Source: Cristatella mucedo
Lineage: Eukaryota > Bryozoa > Phylactolaemata > Cristatellidae
Direction: 5' to 3'
Length of the DNA stretch: 64,000 bases
NCBI GenBank assembly: GCA_009760855.2
Contig: WPIO01000244.1
Location: 1-64,000, forward strand
The notes under the pieces are model-generated. The model was not told the DNA's origin. It did no database searches and saw nothing but the letters and a program-made list of their open reading frames with translations. Below, in pieces: positions 54,317 to 64,000 of the stretch. Both the position numbers and the translations under genes were made by a program. Position 1 is the first letter of the stretch. Every line of letters starts with the position of its first letter.

Positions 54317-55262
54317 ATGCTAAATAGAAAAGATTTACAAATGATTGGAACATTGGATATGTCTAATAATAGAATAGTAAATATTGGAAGCAATGTAGAT
54401 CCTTAAGAAGCTGTTGGAAAACAATTTGCTGATAACAACTATATAAGAAAAGATTCAGATCAATTTATACGAGGAAAAATATCTGCAAACTCAAAAAAAT
54501 ATGCCAATCTACTAGCTCCGATAAAAGAAAATGATATTGCGACAAAGGAGTATACTGATACTAAGGCAGATTTCACAGTAAATGGTGATTAAACAGTTGA
54601 TGAACTAATAGTTGTAGGTGAAATAAATAATGGTAAAAAATTAAGTGATGTTTTTAATATATATCTACCAAATAGAGATCTCTCTGAACTTTTACAAAAT
54701 GATCTTCCACAAATTGATACAGGTTCTTTGAGTTTCAGTAAGATAGAAAATCTGTCAGGTTTTGATAGTAACCTCGCTTTCAATGAAAATCATTATTTAG
54801 CAAGAAAATCAGATATACAAGAATCACAAATAATTTATTTTAAATTAGAATTTAAAGTAAAAGATATTTATGAGATGAGCCCTGGAGGTTTGTCTAAGAT
54901 TTTAAATATTTTCGATGAAAAAAATGTAATCCTATCTGTTTTAGAAAAACAAATAACTAAAAAATCAATTATATTAAAGGATGTGAATTTAACTAGAGTA
55001 AATTATTTTGATGTTAAACTAAAATTTAGTATATATTGATCATTTATTAAATTTTGTAGTTATAAACTGCTATCATAAATTATATTCACCAAATTTCTTT
55101 GTCTCTAATTTTCTTAATATTACCTGTTATGGAGTTGAAGATAATTATATGTTATTATTAAGTGATTATATAACACAATTCGATATTTCTACTAATGATA
55201 TTACAGTAACTATAAATTTTCCAGTTCTGAATTATGGTAATATTATAACCCAAGTAACTTAG
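54317..55262 (+). pseudogene. Phage-tail-fibre-like protein 4 (broken)
   Basis: From the ATG at 54317: LQMIGTLDMSNNRIVNIGSN starts a shaft unit. TAA at 54404-54406 and TAA at 54590-54592 lie in the same frame, which continues to 55039 with KYANLLAPIKENDIATKEY and a C-terminal FKLEFKVKDIYEMSPGG region. A further open segment in another frame to 55262 (FLNITCYGVEDNYMLLL) is probably the displaced end of the head. Confidence 0.65.
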
Positions 55263-55334
55263 ACGTTATTGAAATTTATCTAGCTGATATTTTTTTCACC
55301 CAAATCGAAACTTAATTACTTCTAGTGTAGGTAG

Positions 55335-55702
55335 TTAAACTTTCCAATCTAGGCTTTCTTTAATAAGCTCTGTTGGAATACTATATTCTTTTCCTGTTAA
55401 CTGTCTTGTTAACTCTATTTTTTATAGTATGCTTCTGATTTAAGACTATTTATTTTATTTATTTTCAAATCTTTAAGAAACTCTGAAAAGATTGACTCAT
55501 CTCTAACTTTTGTAAATATATATGCCATTTCTTTTTCTGAATGATTTACTCTTAAAGCTTTGTACTCTAAAACTAATTTTAATGCTTCTAATAGTGTACT
55601 CCTAATATCTTCAATTCTTCCCATGGGATATGAGCAAATTTTTATAGTCTTTTGACCTTGTGCAACTGTTAGACAATCTTTACTTCTAGTTTCTACATTT
55701 AT
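55335..55702 (-). pseudogene. Small helical protein (frameshifted, start altered)
   Basis: Family not recognised. The expected start after TATATAGAA is ATA. The frame reads to YYKK, where an A-run shift near 55417 moves the last ~28 codons (LTRQLTGKEYSIPTELIKES) to another frame ending at 55335. The protein is mostly helical (STLLEALKLVLEYKALR). Confidence 0.45.
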
Positions 55703-55721
55703 TTCTATATAAACAATTTAT

Positions 55722-56257
55722 TTACAATGCGGTTGTTGGAATTGTATCAGAAACTGGCACATTCGGATCTGCGACAACCTCTGGAGCAGCTGGGGCAACT
55801 AGAGCAGCAAGTGTTGCTTTTTGTCTAGCACTTGTTCCATCGGAGATATCAAGTAGAATTGCATAGCATTCATCCTTAACAATTCCAGAGATATCTGGTT
55901 TCATTCCTGAAACACCTGAGATAACTGTTGAAAGTGTTGGTAGCTGACTAGCAATCCATGTTGTATAACTAGAGATTTCTCCAGGTGTATCAAGAAGAGT
56001 ATCAACTTTAGTTCTAACTGTTGCTTCAAGGTCACTTGTTATACTGCCATTCCAGAATCCATTACCTTTTGTGCTTCAATGTCACACTCATCAATATAAA
56101 ATTTTTTTACAGATGTATCTGTCATAATTGAGATATCTGAGTCGAGTGTCCGTTGATCATAAGCAGTCATTCTAGACTTTACAAGGTAGTCAACATATGC
56201 TTTCAGCAGAGTTGCAGATGTAGCAAGATTTGGGTCAGATACTTCTGTTGTCGACAT
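55722..56257 (-). pseudogene. Unknown ~178-codon Polinton protein (frameshifted)
   Basis: Start at 56257 after AGTATAGGAA. The first frame (SDPNLATSATLLKAYVDYLV, SRMTAYDQRTLDSDISI) stops at 56039, but a 1-nt shift opens a continuous second half (TKVDTLLDTPGEISSYTTW, GIVKDECYAILLDISDGTSA) ending in a Pro/Ala/Val-rich tail at 55722. Helical, acidic, no known domain. Confidence 0.5.
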
Positions 56258-56286
56258 TTCCTATACTATTATAAAAAAATAGAAAA

Positions 56287-56556
56287 TTAATTAATCTGCA
56301 CACCCTGTTCAGTTTTTGGAGTTTTTGATTTCTTTTCTGTCAACATTTCATTTATTTTACTTCTGCATTCCATTAGTTTATCACAGGTATCACAAATCTC
56401 AATAAGAACGGCAGTGTACGAGCTATCCAAGTCTGGAATAAGTTTATCAAGTGAATGCTTGACAATTCTTTGATCTACTCTCTTTAAATTTTGTAGACAA
56501 ATTTTAAGAGCCATATCTCTTGATTGTTCGCAACTCAGAATTCTAGATACATCCAT
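56287..56556 (-). CDS. Small helical protein (intact)
   Basis: About 89 residues, start after TTTATATAGA. Contains SCEQSRDMALKICLQNLKRV and LIEICDTCDKLMECRSK with four closely spaced Cys, ending in a Lys-rich tail (EKKSKTPKTEQG). Not recognised. Confidence 0.5.
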   Translation of the reverse strand: MDVSRILSCEQSRDMALKICLQNLKRVDQRIVKHSLDKLIPDLDSSYTAVLIEICDTCDKLMECRSKINEMLTEKKSKTPKTEQGVQIN

Positions 56557-56645
56557 TCTATATAAATATAAAAAAAATTTGTTCATCTTCTTTATTTACG
56601 TAATTGTAATAATCTTCATCTTCTTCGCTAGCATCTGAATATTCA

Positions 56646-56729
56646 TCAATATTCATCACTTTCATGTTCGTATTCTTCTGGATCGTAATCGCTGTCGGAC
56701 TCTTCATATTCATATTCAACATTTTCCAT
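56646..56729 (-). CDS. Very acidic small protein
   Basis: The ATG at 56729 follows TTATAGAA. It reads VEYEYEESDSDYDPEEYEHE and stops after 27 codons. The next frame continues the same acidic style (DEYSDASEEDEDYY) towards 56557, so a frameshift may have shortened it. The tail resembles acidic regions of viral or histone-binding proteins; no function can be assigned. Confidence 0.4.
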   Translation of the reverse strand: MENVEYEYEESDSDYDPEEYEHESDEY

Positions 56730-56753
56730 TTCTATAATAATGAATTTTATTTA

Positions 56754-56921
56754 TTAATATAAATTTATTCCTGCCATCTCAAAAATTAACTCTTCTTCTG
56801 CTCTGTCATATTCCATTTCTATTTGCAACTCATAAAACTCTTTTGTTGTTTCTCGAATATCATGTTCGACTTTTATTTTTGCTTCAGGTTCAACAATGTT
56901 TTCACTCTTTCGTTTTGGCAT
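56754..56921 (-). CDS. Small charged protein or C-terminal extension of polymerase
   Basis: Starting at the ATG at 56921 (after AATATAT) it encodes 55 residues with a basic NLS-like start (MPKRKSE) and a Glu-rich helix (YDRAEEELIFEM). The same frame is open upstream into the polymerase C-terminus, so it may be an in-frame extension rather than its own gene. Confidence 0.4.
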   Translation of the reverse strand: MPKRKSENIVEPEAKIKVEHDIRETTKEFYELQIEMEYDRAEEELIFEMAGINLY

Positions 56922-56924
56922 ATA

Positions 56925-59900
56925 TATTAGTAGTTTATAAATTTTCTTTAATTCACAAATATTACAAGTATTACATCGTCCTGGATTTAGATTATTACTC
57001 AATGCATCAGCAATTCTATAGTGACCATAAGCATAACTACAGATTCCACAGTCTAACCAATATCGTTTTGAATCGAAAGCTGAAAGTGCTACTTTATTTT
57101 TTTAATCGTATACATTATATGCTTTTCACTTCTAATCCTGATTGTTCACATTTTTTTTCTACCTTTTTATCTAAGCAGTTTTTAAAGTCTTCATGTTTCA
57201 AGTGTTTATCAACAACACTTTTGTTAACACCTTTAGCTTTTTTAGATTGTCCTATTTGTTCTTTCTCCTTATCAAGCATTTCATTCATCTCACAATTTTT
57301 TTTAACTATTCCTAATGATTTTCCTTTATCATCAAATACTTCTTTATCAGTGTAAATAGTATAAGAGTAAAGTTTTGGTCTTAGAAAAACACATTCATCT
57401 AATATTGCTGCTTTTACCTTATCAGTTATCTCATCTTTAAATTTGCCAACAACTTTACTGTTTCCTTTTATAATACTTTTTGCTCTATCATCATTCCAAA
57501 ATTGATAGTAAACTGGAAAAGTATTTAAATCTAATGATTCTGGGTAATCAATAAAGTCTTTATAAACATCCTCAGTAAATATCTCCATGACGAGTGAATC
57601 GGTATCAGTATACATCAAGTTTATTTTTGATCCATATCTTTTTTCATTGTTAGATAATAGAATTTCTGCATCAATACTTTAGATAAATCAAGTATGCAAA
57701 ATCCAAAATTAATAGGTTTGTTTAAAGTTACAGATTCCTTACTACTTTTTATGCACATAATGTTATTAGTTAATATCTTTATATCTACAAATCTTGGACT
57801 TCTATAGATTTTATTCATCTTAGCCAACTCTTCATCTACATTTTCATTAAGTAGCTCGACATTCTTTCTATCTCGAACATTCTCCATTGTCTTACCAAAG
57901 AATGAATTACATAATAACTTGAAGAAATCCTTTTCAAAATCATTAGCTGCTTTACCTCTAAGTTTTGTGTTGTTATCAATGTATGATTCTAGCCAATTGG
58001 ATTGATCAAACTCTAACACTCTGTGAATATGTGTCAACTCATATCCTAATTCAATACAATTCTTAAGATTAAGATAATGAATAATATACTTTTGTTTTGG
58101 TTCCAAATCCAATATCAGCTTTTCAACTGGATCGTTTCCTCTATTAAAAGAGTTTTGATAGTCTGAGTGTTTATTCTTCTTTATCTGTTTGTTTTCAGGA
58201 AGTAAAGGATAGTCAGAAAATAAGTCATGTTTATCTTTTGGGCAATGTATATCAACTTCAAGAACATAACCTTTATTTGATGAAGGCTTAAATTTTTAAC
58301 TATATCATTTTTATTTTCATTCCACGACTTTATTTTTTGATTTGATAAGAAATTAAAACCTCCAGTTGGTAGAGATTGTTTCATAGCCCAGCCATAAAGA
58401 TTTGACGCATCAAAATATAATAAGTATGATTTAAATTTATCCGGATTAAAATTGCTACATCTACTATTATTTGCTTTAGCTTTACGTTTTGATACTTGTG
58501 TCATCCCTCCACGAATTCTTTTTTCAAAGAATAGATACATATCTGGATCAGTTAGTAATTCAAGAACGACTCCTGTATATTTTAATCCTGCTGTCCAAGT
58601 TAATTGTGGAGTTGTTATAAACTTTGCAGGATCTATCTGATAATGTGTAATTATTAGGTCACGAAATCTCTCAAAAACATCTGCTAGTGCTAGAACATCA
58701 ATCGTTTATTATAAATCGTGGTGTTCTTTTAATGTTTTTATTTCAAAAGCATTCCAAACTTTCTCTTCATGAATATAATCTTCTTCTGAAATATGTCCAC
58801 TAGTGCTTGAATAAAACTTCTCAATTGGTGGTAAACTTGTCTCATCAAATTTAGCAAAAGAATCCATGTACTCATATGGATAAATACCTTTTTTCGTTAG
58901 TAGTGACATCTTTGCATCATCAATTTCTTTAAAGTGTTGCCTCATTATATCAAATTTATCATTTGCTTTAGACAATTTTTTTACCAATTTATAAAGTGGA
59001 TTTTGTAATAATTGATATGAATCTCTAAAACAAAGATTTCCAAAACTTATTGTTAAAAACTTCTCTTTGTTATTGGCAATTATTTGTTTTTTTATCTGTA
59101 TCGCAATTAAGCGCACTAACAATCAGATGTGAGTCGTATCCTCTTAGATTATGAATATAAACAGGAAGTTTAAAGTTTTTTGGACAAATTCTTTGCTTTT
59201 TATTGCATACATCATGTGCCGCGCCTCTATATTTTCCAGTAAGATGGCAGTGATCAAGAACTTTTTGATCTTCAGTTAAAAATTTTCCACAAATCCAACA
59301 AACAGATGCATTATTATAATTTTCTTTTTCTTCTTCTGGCATATTTTCTCGATCAAAAACTTTATTTTTTTCAAGTACTACTTTTAGGTTCTCTATCTGT
59401 ATTTCACAATCTTTCTTTAAAGACAAAATAAAATCCTTAACACAGTCAGCGCCAAAAGTTTGCTTATATTCTGTTACAATCTTTCCTTCATGATTTACAA
59501 TTACATATCCAGCAGAACAAGGTTTATGTTGATTTACAAATCCTTTTACTGATTCTTCTTGTTTATCAATTGTTCCTAGTAAACATTCAAAGTCTGCATA
59601 TGCTGTTAATGGTGATTTAATCATTTGGTCAAAATCTCTAAACATAACTAAATCTCCAGTGCCATATTTTCTTTTATTAGCTACTGGCATTTTTATTCTT
59701 GCAGTTCCACAATTCTCTGAATTGCAATCTGCAACATGTTTATCCAACTGTTCTTGTTCATGAAATCTTGAGAGACATCTTTTACAAAACAATCTTGTTC
59801 TACCACTATCTTTATCTGTTCTACAAAGTGCATTAAAATTTGCTACTAGTACATAGTGAGATCTTCCTCTATAAGAATAAAGAAGTAAATCTATATGTTT

Positions 59901-60953
59901 TTCACCTTCCTCTGAACAAACAATTAATGGATAAACTGAGTTGTTATACTCATAAGCATTTATTGAAACATTAAATAATTTTGCAAGTTTTGGAATATCT
60001 TCTGCTCTAATTGGTACGCTGCCATTGACCATACACTGATTTCTTTGATCTTTATCATCTGCAGGAAAGAATAAATGTTTTATTAGAGGTCGTATATCAG
60101 AATATTTCTCAAGCATTATTTGTCTTAAATCATGAATTGCTTCTGGATGATTCTCTCTAGGATGTAATGCTCTCAGAACACACCACAATGCACAAAAATT
60201 GTCATCTGTATTTTTTATATTTATAGCACATCTCTTATTTCTTAACTTGATTGGTAATTCACAATACGAGCCTCCAATTTGTGGAACAAAGACTGTAAAC
60301 TTTGCAAATGCATTAGATATCCCAACGATTCTACAAGAAGAACCACCTTCGTTCCATTCATCTACAGTTTAATTAATCTTTGAAAAATGTTTGTCAATTA
60401 TTGAATTAAAATGAGAAACTCTACTTAGTGCTATTGGGGAGAGACCATTAGTTGGAGCATAGATAATATCTTTCTTAGCATTTTTTATTTTTAATTGCAG
60501 AAGAAGACTCATTTTTACATTACCATATTGGCTAGAGATATCTTTCATAACATTTATTAATCCAGGAGATGCTTTTTTCTTAAACACTTCTAAATCTGCA
60601 TCTTCTGCATCAAAACCTTCATACTCATAATCTATTAAACTACCACTAGTAGTCTTTCTACCTAAAAACCATCCACTAGTATCAATCTTACAAAGACGTT
60701 TTGCTTCTTTATAGAAACAATTTTTACTTTCTGATTTTTTCGGATTAATTATTTTATTAACAGAAAGACGTCAAATCAATTCTTGTATATTAACTGCAGA
60801 AACTGGATAATGAACATTTCTAGTTGACTTGCCATACTTCTTAGCAAAAGAAGGTTTAACATTAAAACGCTGCTCATAAGAAAATACTAATCTTTTTGCA
60901 TGGTCATTGAATGATTCTCCCTCAGGCCGTGAAAATGAATTTATTTCAGACAT
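56925..60953 (-). pseudogene. Protein-primed family B DNA polymerase (broken)
   Basis: It would replicate the element from a protein primer. From the ATG at 60953 (inside the inverted repeat) the order is: N-terminal region, exonuclease AYADFECLL, a zinc/HNH-like insert (VCWICGKFL, DHCHLTGKYRGAAHDVCN), exonuclease II LRGYDSHLIV, IYPYEYMDSFAKF, motif A YFDASNLYGWAM, motif B region DFFKLLCNSFFGKTMENVR, motif C MYTDTDSL, and C-terminal VALSAFDSKRYWLDCG. In-frame stops: TGA 60771-60773, TAA 60369-60371 and tandem TAAs at 58706-58711. Frameshifts lie near 59100, 58287, 57645 and 57085-57115. Coding length is ~1,300 codons, usual for Polintons. Confidence 0.92.
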
Positions 60954-61221
60954 CTTATAATATATAAATATTTTTCTTTGAATAAAATTTAGAAACTCTG
61001 AATTTTTTTTTACTATAATATATTATAACTAAAATTTTGGAATGTAGTATATTGTTTTCCATTGCGAAGAAGCAACAGTTGTTGGAGTAGGATTTGATTT
61101 TTCTTTTTCGGACGCTGACACTCGGGAGGGCCACTACAAAAGGAGACCGAGCGATAGCGAGGTCGAATTTTGGAGTGTGCTCGAGTGAGGGTCAGGGTGC
61201 GAAATGGAAAAATCACATACT
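60920..61221 (-). repeat. Polinton right terminal inverted repeat
   Basis: Inverted match to 35403-35703. It contains the polymerase start (MSEINSFSRPE) and its upstream ATTATAAG motif. The outer end is ...AAATCACATACT at 61221, followed directly by a LINE B 3' UTR fragment. Confidence 0.95.
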
Positions 61222-61224
61222 ACT

Positions 61225-62175
61225 AGGAGTTACATGCAAGTGTGGTTAGTGGCAGCATGCACAGAGTCAGAACGCATAAGCACATCAAGGACGAATCACA
61301 GGGACCCACTAAATGCTGTCGTAAATAGATGCGTTTTTAATTTCTTTTTCAATGTGGTCAAGTCAAGGGATGTGACGGAAGTTGAAGTGAGTTCCAGGCT
61401 TTGGGACCATTCGAACTAAAGGCACGGTCTCCAAAAGATTTGAGGTTTGTACAAGGTATATGCAAACAGTTTGATACCGAAAAGCGAGTGGTACTATCCT
61501 TAGCCTGGTGGGGCAGTAGATCTGATAAGTGGACTGGAGCCAAAGAATGAAGGGACCTAAAAGTGAGCGACGAAACCTTGAAGCGCGTTGCTTGACTGGT
61601 AGCCAGTGCAGGTCGGCGAGAAGTGGTTTGATGTGGCAACGGTGACACTCACGACAGACAAGCCTTACTGCAGAGTTTTGCACCGGCTGTAAGCGCCTGA
61701 TTGCACATGCCGGTAGGCCAGCAAGCAGTGAGTTACAGAAGTTAAGACGGGGTGTCACAAATGCATGGACCAACTTAGACGTAGAATCCTTATCTAAACA
61801 AGCCCGAATTTGAGTCATGTTATGCAACTGAAAGTAGGCAGACTTGATTGTGGAGCTGGTGTGGTCGTCTAACGAAAGGTCACTTTGGAAAATGACACAT
61901 AGATTTCGTGCAGATTCAACAGGAGATATGCTGGCACAGCCGATTTTGAGCTTCAGCCTTTCCAATTTCTGAATCGCACTTGGTCTGTTCATAACTACTA
62001 AGTTAGTTCTATCCAGATTTAATTTAAGAAAATTTGCTGTCATCCATGTGCGGATGTCATCAATACAGGCAGCAAGGGAGTTGAGAGAATTCGAGGTGCT
62101 CGAAGGCTGTGAGGGATCAAAGCAAAGGTACAGCTGAGTGTCATCAGCATTGAAGTAAAAGCCTGGATTTCGGCT
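61225..62175 (-). mobile_element. LINE B copy, 3' half
   Basis: The minus-strand frame 62043-61363 runs from WMTANFLKLNLDRTNLVVMN-type sequence through [40 protein letters not shown] and CHIKPLLADLHWLPVKQR. A shift near 61600 moves the C-terminus to 61648-61358 (FKVSSLTFRSLHSLAPVHL). The RT region just upstream (62040-62175) is degenerate. Confidence 0.88.
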
Positions 62176-62183
62176 TCGATCCT

Positions 62184-62302
62184 TATCGAAGTTCCATCCC
62201 TATCTAAGATAAGGAGCTGTCTTCCACGGTATATAATATAATTCATTTATTATATACCGTTGAAGACAGCTCCTTATCTTAGAAAGGGATGGAACTTCGA
62301 TA
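62184..62302. repeat. Long imperfect hairpin (inverted repeat, ~9-bp loop)
   Basis: TATCGAAGTTCCATCCC...AGATAAGGAGCTGTCTTC...GGTATATAATA on the left pairs with TATTATATACC...GAAGACAGCTCCTTATCT...GGGATGGAACTTCGATA on the right, arms of ~55 bp around TAATTCATT. It joins a LINE B fragment to an unrelated flank. Confidence 0.85.
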
Positions 62303-62639
62303 GGGACGGTGGCTTGTGTGGCGCCCTGCTGGCCTTTAGCTCGAATTTTAGCTCGAACAAGAGCTGTTCAGCGGACACGCTTGCGATAGACTCTCGAAAA
62401 ATTTTCGCTGCATCAATACTTCAGGCCGGGCATCGTACTGTTGGGACGCACTTCAGCTGTCTCTTTTTAGTGTCACAACGCCTGCCCAAACGCAGTGCCA
62501 AAGTTCCTTGACTTTTGGCGGGGCGTATGTTGGTGCTGTTGGACTGAAACTCTGGCGGACACCCTTCGGCCTGATGCCGACTCATCGTGAGGATCATTGA
62601 CCTGCAGTCGCGCTGGTTTATTGATATGAATGAATTTGT

Positions 62640-63525
62640 AGCGTCTTGCTGGCCTTGGCTGAATTTTAGCCCGAGCAAGAGCTGTTCGGCGGTGGCGGGC
62701 AAGAACTTCTTTGCCCTTAAGCAGTGAGCCAGAGAGGAGCGCCAGTGCGCTTAGAGAGCAAGAGCTTAAGAGCAAGCCAGGAAGCTCTGAGACCAGCGGC
62801 GGCGATTCGGCCTTGAGAATTGGTCCGATACCCGCGGAAGCTGCTGATTGATGTTGACTGGCCTGTCAACCTCCGCCTTCACTCGGTCCAAGAAAGAATC
62901 GTCTGGAACCCATTCGCCATTCAAGCTGGACAGAGGGGACATTTCAGTGGCCTAGCAACGGTATTAATTCCTTACCGTGATGGGCCATGGTGTCGGGCCC
63001 AATACCACTAAGCTCTTGTCCCATTGTCTCAGCTAAGTATTTAATAGTCTAGCGACGCTCGCTCTTGGTCTTTTTTGGTTTTTTGTCTATTGTCCGGCTC
63101 CGTGCTTCGACGCCGTCGGACTCGTGTCTCTGAAAGCGAGGGAGGAGGGCGGGCTGTCCACCGGCGATGGACGGAACAAGACGAAACAGCACTAGGAGGA
63201 TTCGGTGGACTCCACCGAATATGGTCGTATCTCGCCCGAGCTGGCAATTTGTGTTTCTTTGGTGTTTTGTGTGTGCGCGCTAGCACGTGGTCTCGGCATA
63301 AGGATTTGCCAGTGCGAGCTAGACGTAGTTGGCGTGTGTGGAGTGTTCCTGCCGCAAGGTGGAAACGGAGTCCTAGTTCTCCGGTTAGGGTTTAGGCTCC
63401 GGTTCGGGCTCTGTCTATTTGGGTCGTTCCCCATTATAGACGTAAGTAGCTTAACTGTGGAGACGTGTTTCCTCCGCAAGAGTGCTTGAGGTGGCGTGTG
63501 TGGAGTATTCCTGCCGCACTGGTGA
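62640..63525 (-). repeat. Family C repeat, inverted copy
   Basis: Reverse-complement match to about 5900-6790: CCGATACCCGCGG, GTATTAATTCCTTACCGTGATG, GGCCCAATACCACTAAGC, TAAGTATTTAATAGTC and ATGGTCGTATC follow in inverted order. Only about one tandem unit is kept before LINE A begins at ~63528. Confidence 0.8.
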
Positions 63526-63527
63526 AG

Positions 63528-64000
63528 CTATGCTTGAACGATTAAGAACAACGATCGGTCTGGCAGACGACGCACTTGCGTGGCTTAAATCATACTCGTC
63601 TGATCGTGTTCAATCCGTGTCGTGTGGGGGTCAGGTCTCGCACACAAGAAGGGTCACCTGTGGAGTCCCTCAAGGGTCTGTACTCGGTCCCTTGCTGTTC
63701 TCCATTTATACGCAACCTCTGGGAAAAGTGATTAAGGCCCATGGAATAGAATATCACTTCTATGCTGACGATACTCAGTTGTATTTGTCATTTAAACCGT
63801 CGGAATCTGCTGCAGCAACTGAGAAACTGAATGCTTGCCTTGCCGATATTCGATCCTGGATGTCGGAAAACTTCCTGAAATAAAATCACGATAAAACCGA
63901 ACTGCTTCTCAGAGGACACCCTAAGCGTGTGGCTGGATTAAAAAGCTTTGCTCTTCTAATAGGTGATGCTATTGTGCGACCTTCACCACGTGCTCGTAAT
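63528..64000 (+). mobile_element. LINE A fragment (RT core), continues past the window
   Basis: From [20 protein letters not shown] to [33 protein letters not shown] and WMSENFLK, then a stop at 63881 with LINE A codons continuing (ELLLRGHPKRVAGLK-like) to the window edge. It was inserted into, or recombined with, the family C repeat. Confidence 0.9.

Larger units (their letters stand above)
35403..61221. mobile_element. Maverick/Polinton (adintovirus-like) element, decayed
   Basis: A 25.8-kb AT-rich island between terminal inverted repeats AGTATGTG...CACATACT, with the hallmark set of polymerase B, integrase, packaging ATPase, adenain-like protease and jelly-roll capsid genes. Subtracting the LINE insertion (~3.4 kb) gives about 22.4 kb, within the usual Polinton range. 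AG...CT termini agree with the class. The expected 6-bp target duplication is not found (CGGCCG left, ACTAGG right). Gene order from the left: unknown, 2TM, integrase, Cys-rich, fibre, YqaJ nuclease, capsid block, ATPase, zinc-ribbon protein, protease, unknown, PLA2, HNH, membrane protein, three fibres, small genes, polymerase. Confidence 0.95.

Overview
The window is invertebrate-type metazoan nuclear DNA: mixed base composition, long (GT)n, (TA)n and (GA)n microsatellites, many nested non-LTR retrotransposon relics, tRNA-headed SINE-like repeats and at least one intron-containing gene. No bacterial operon or rRNA gene is visible. The species cannot be named from sequence alone.

The dominant feature is a ~25.8-kb AT-rich Maverick/Polinton (adintovirus-like) element at 35403-61221, bounded by ~301-bp terminal inverted repeats that begin AGTATGTG and end CACATACT. 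It carries the hallmark set: protein-primed DNA polymerase B, retroviral-type integrase, FtsK/HerA-like packaging ATPase, adenovirus-type cysteine protease, double-jelly-roll major capsid protein and penton-like minor capsid proteins. Around these lie a parvovirus-like PLA2 protein, a YqaJ-type nuclease, an HNH-AP2 endonuclease, four phage-tail-fibre-like proteins and several small unrecognised genes. Most genes are broken by nonsense codons and 1-nt shifts, often in A-runs, so this is a fossil. A few reading frames remain open (penton-like 41782-42633, 46184-46678, HNH 47522-48073, fibre 52584-53390, left-end gene 35670-36116). An AT-rich motif close to TATATAGAATG overlaps or directly precedes most start codons on both strands, and two divergent gene pairs share a 9-10 bp version of it.

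A near-complete CR1/L2-like LINE ('LINE A', 48134-~51570, minus strand) sits inside a Polinton gene; its single long reading frame has only three stops. Truncated LINE A copies lie at 19578-21255, 26880-27535, 29390-30185, 32905-34130 and 63528-64000. A second family ('LINE B', tail (ATT)n) is represented by many fragments. Its 3' end resembles the tail of the SINEs here, suggesting a LINE-SINE partnership.

Flank, 1-35402: LINE/SINE relics, a tandemly repeated dispersed family (5430-6810, inverted copy 62640-63525), an HSP70 processed pseudogene (8935-9640), and a four-exon gene at 11461-18623 predicted to encode a 223-aa secreted-then-membrane-anchored protein with three phase-1 introns. Also present are a Ty3/Gypsy RT relic, CpG-rich blocks, and a 591-bp MITE with TAA target duplications inside a LINE A relic.

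In the intact Polinton the polymerase would copy the DNA using a protein primer, the integrase would insert it, the ATPase would package it, the protease would mature capsid proteins at (M/I/L)xGG sites, and the PLA2 and fibre proteins would serve entry and attachment. Those roles come from known families; nothing here shows present activity.
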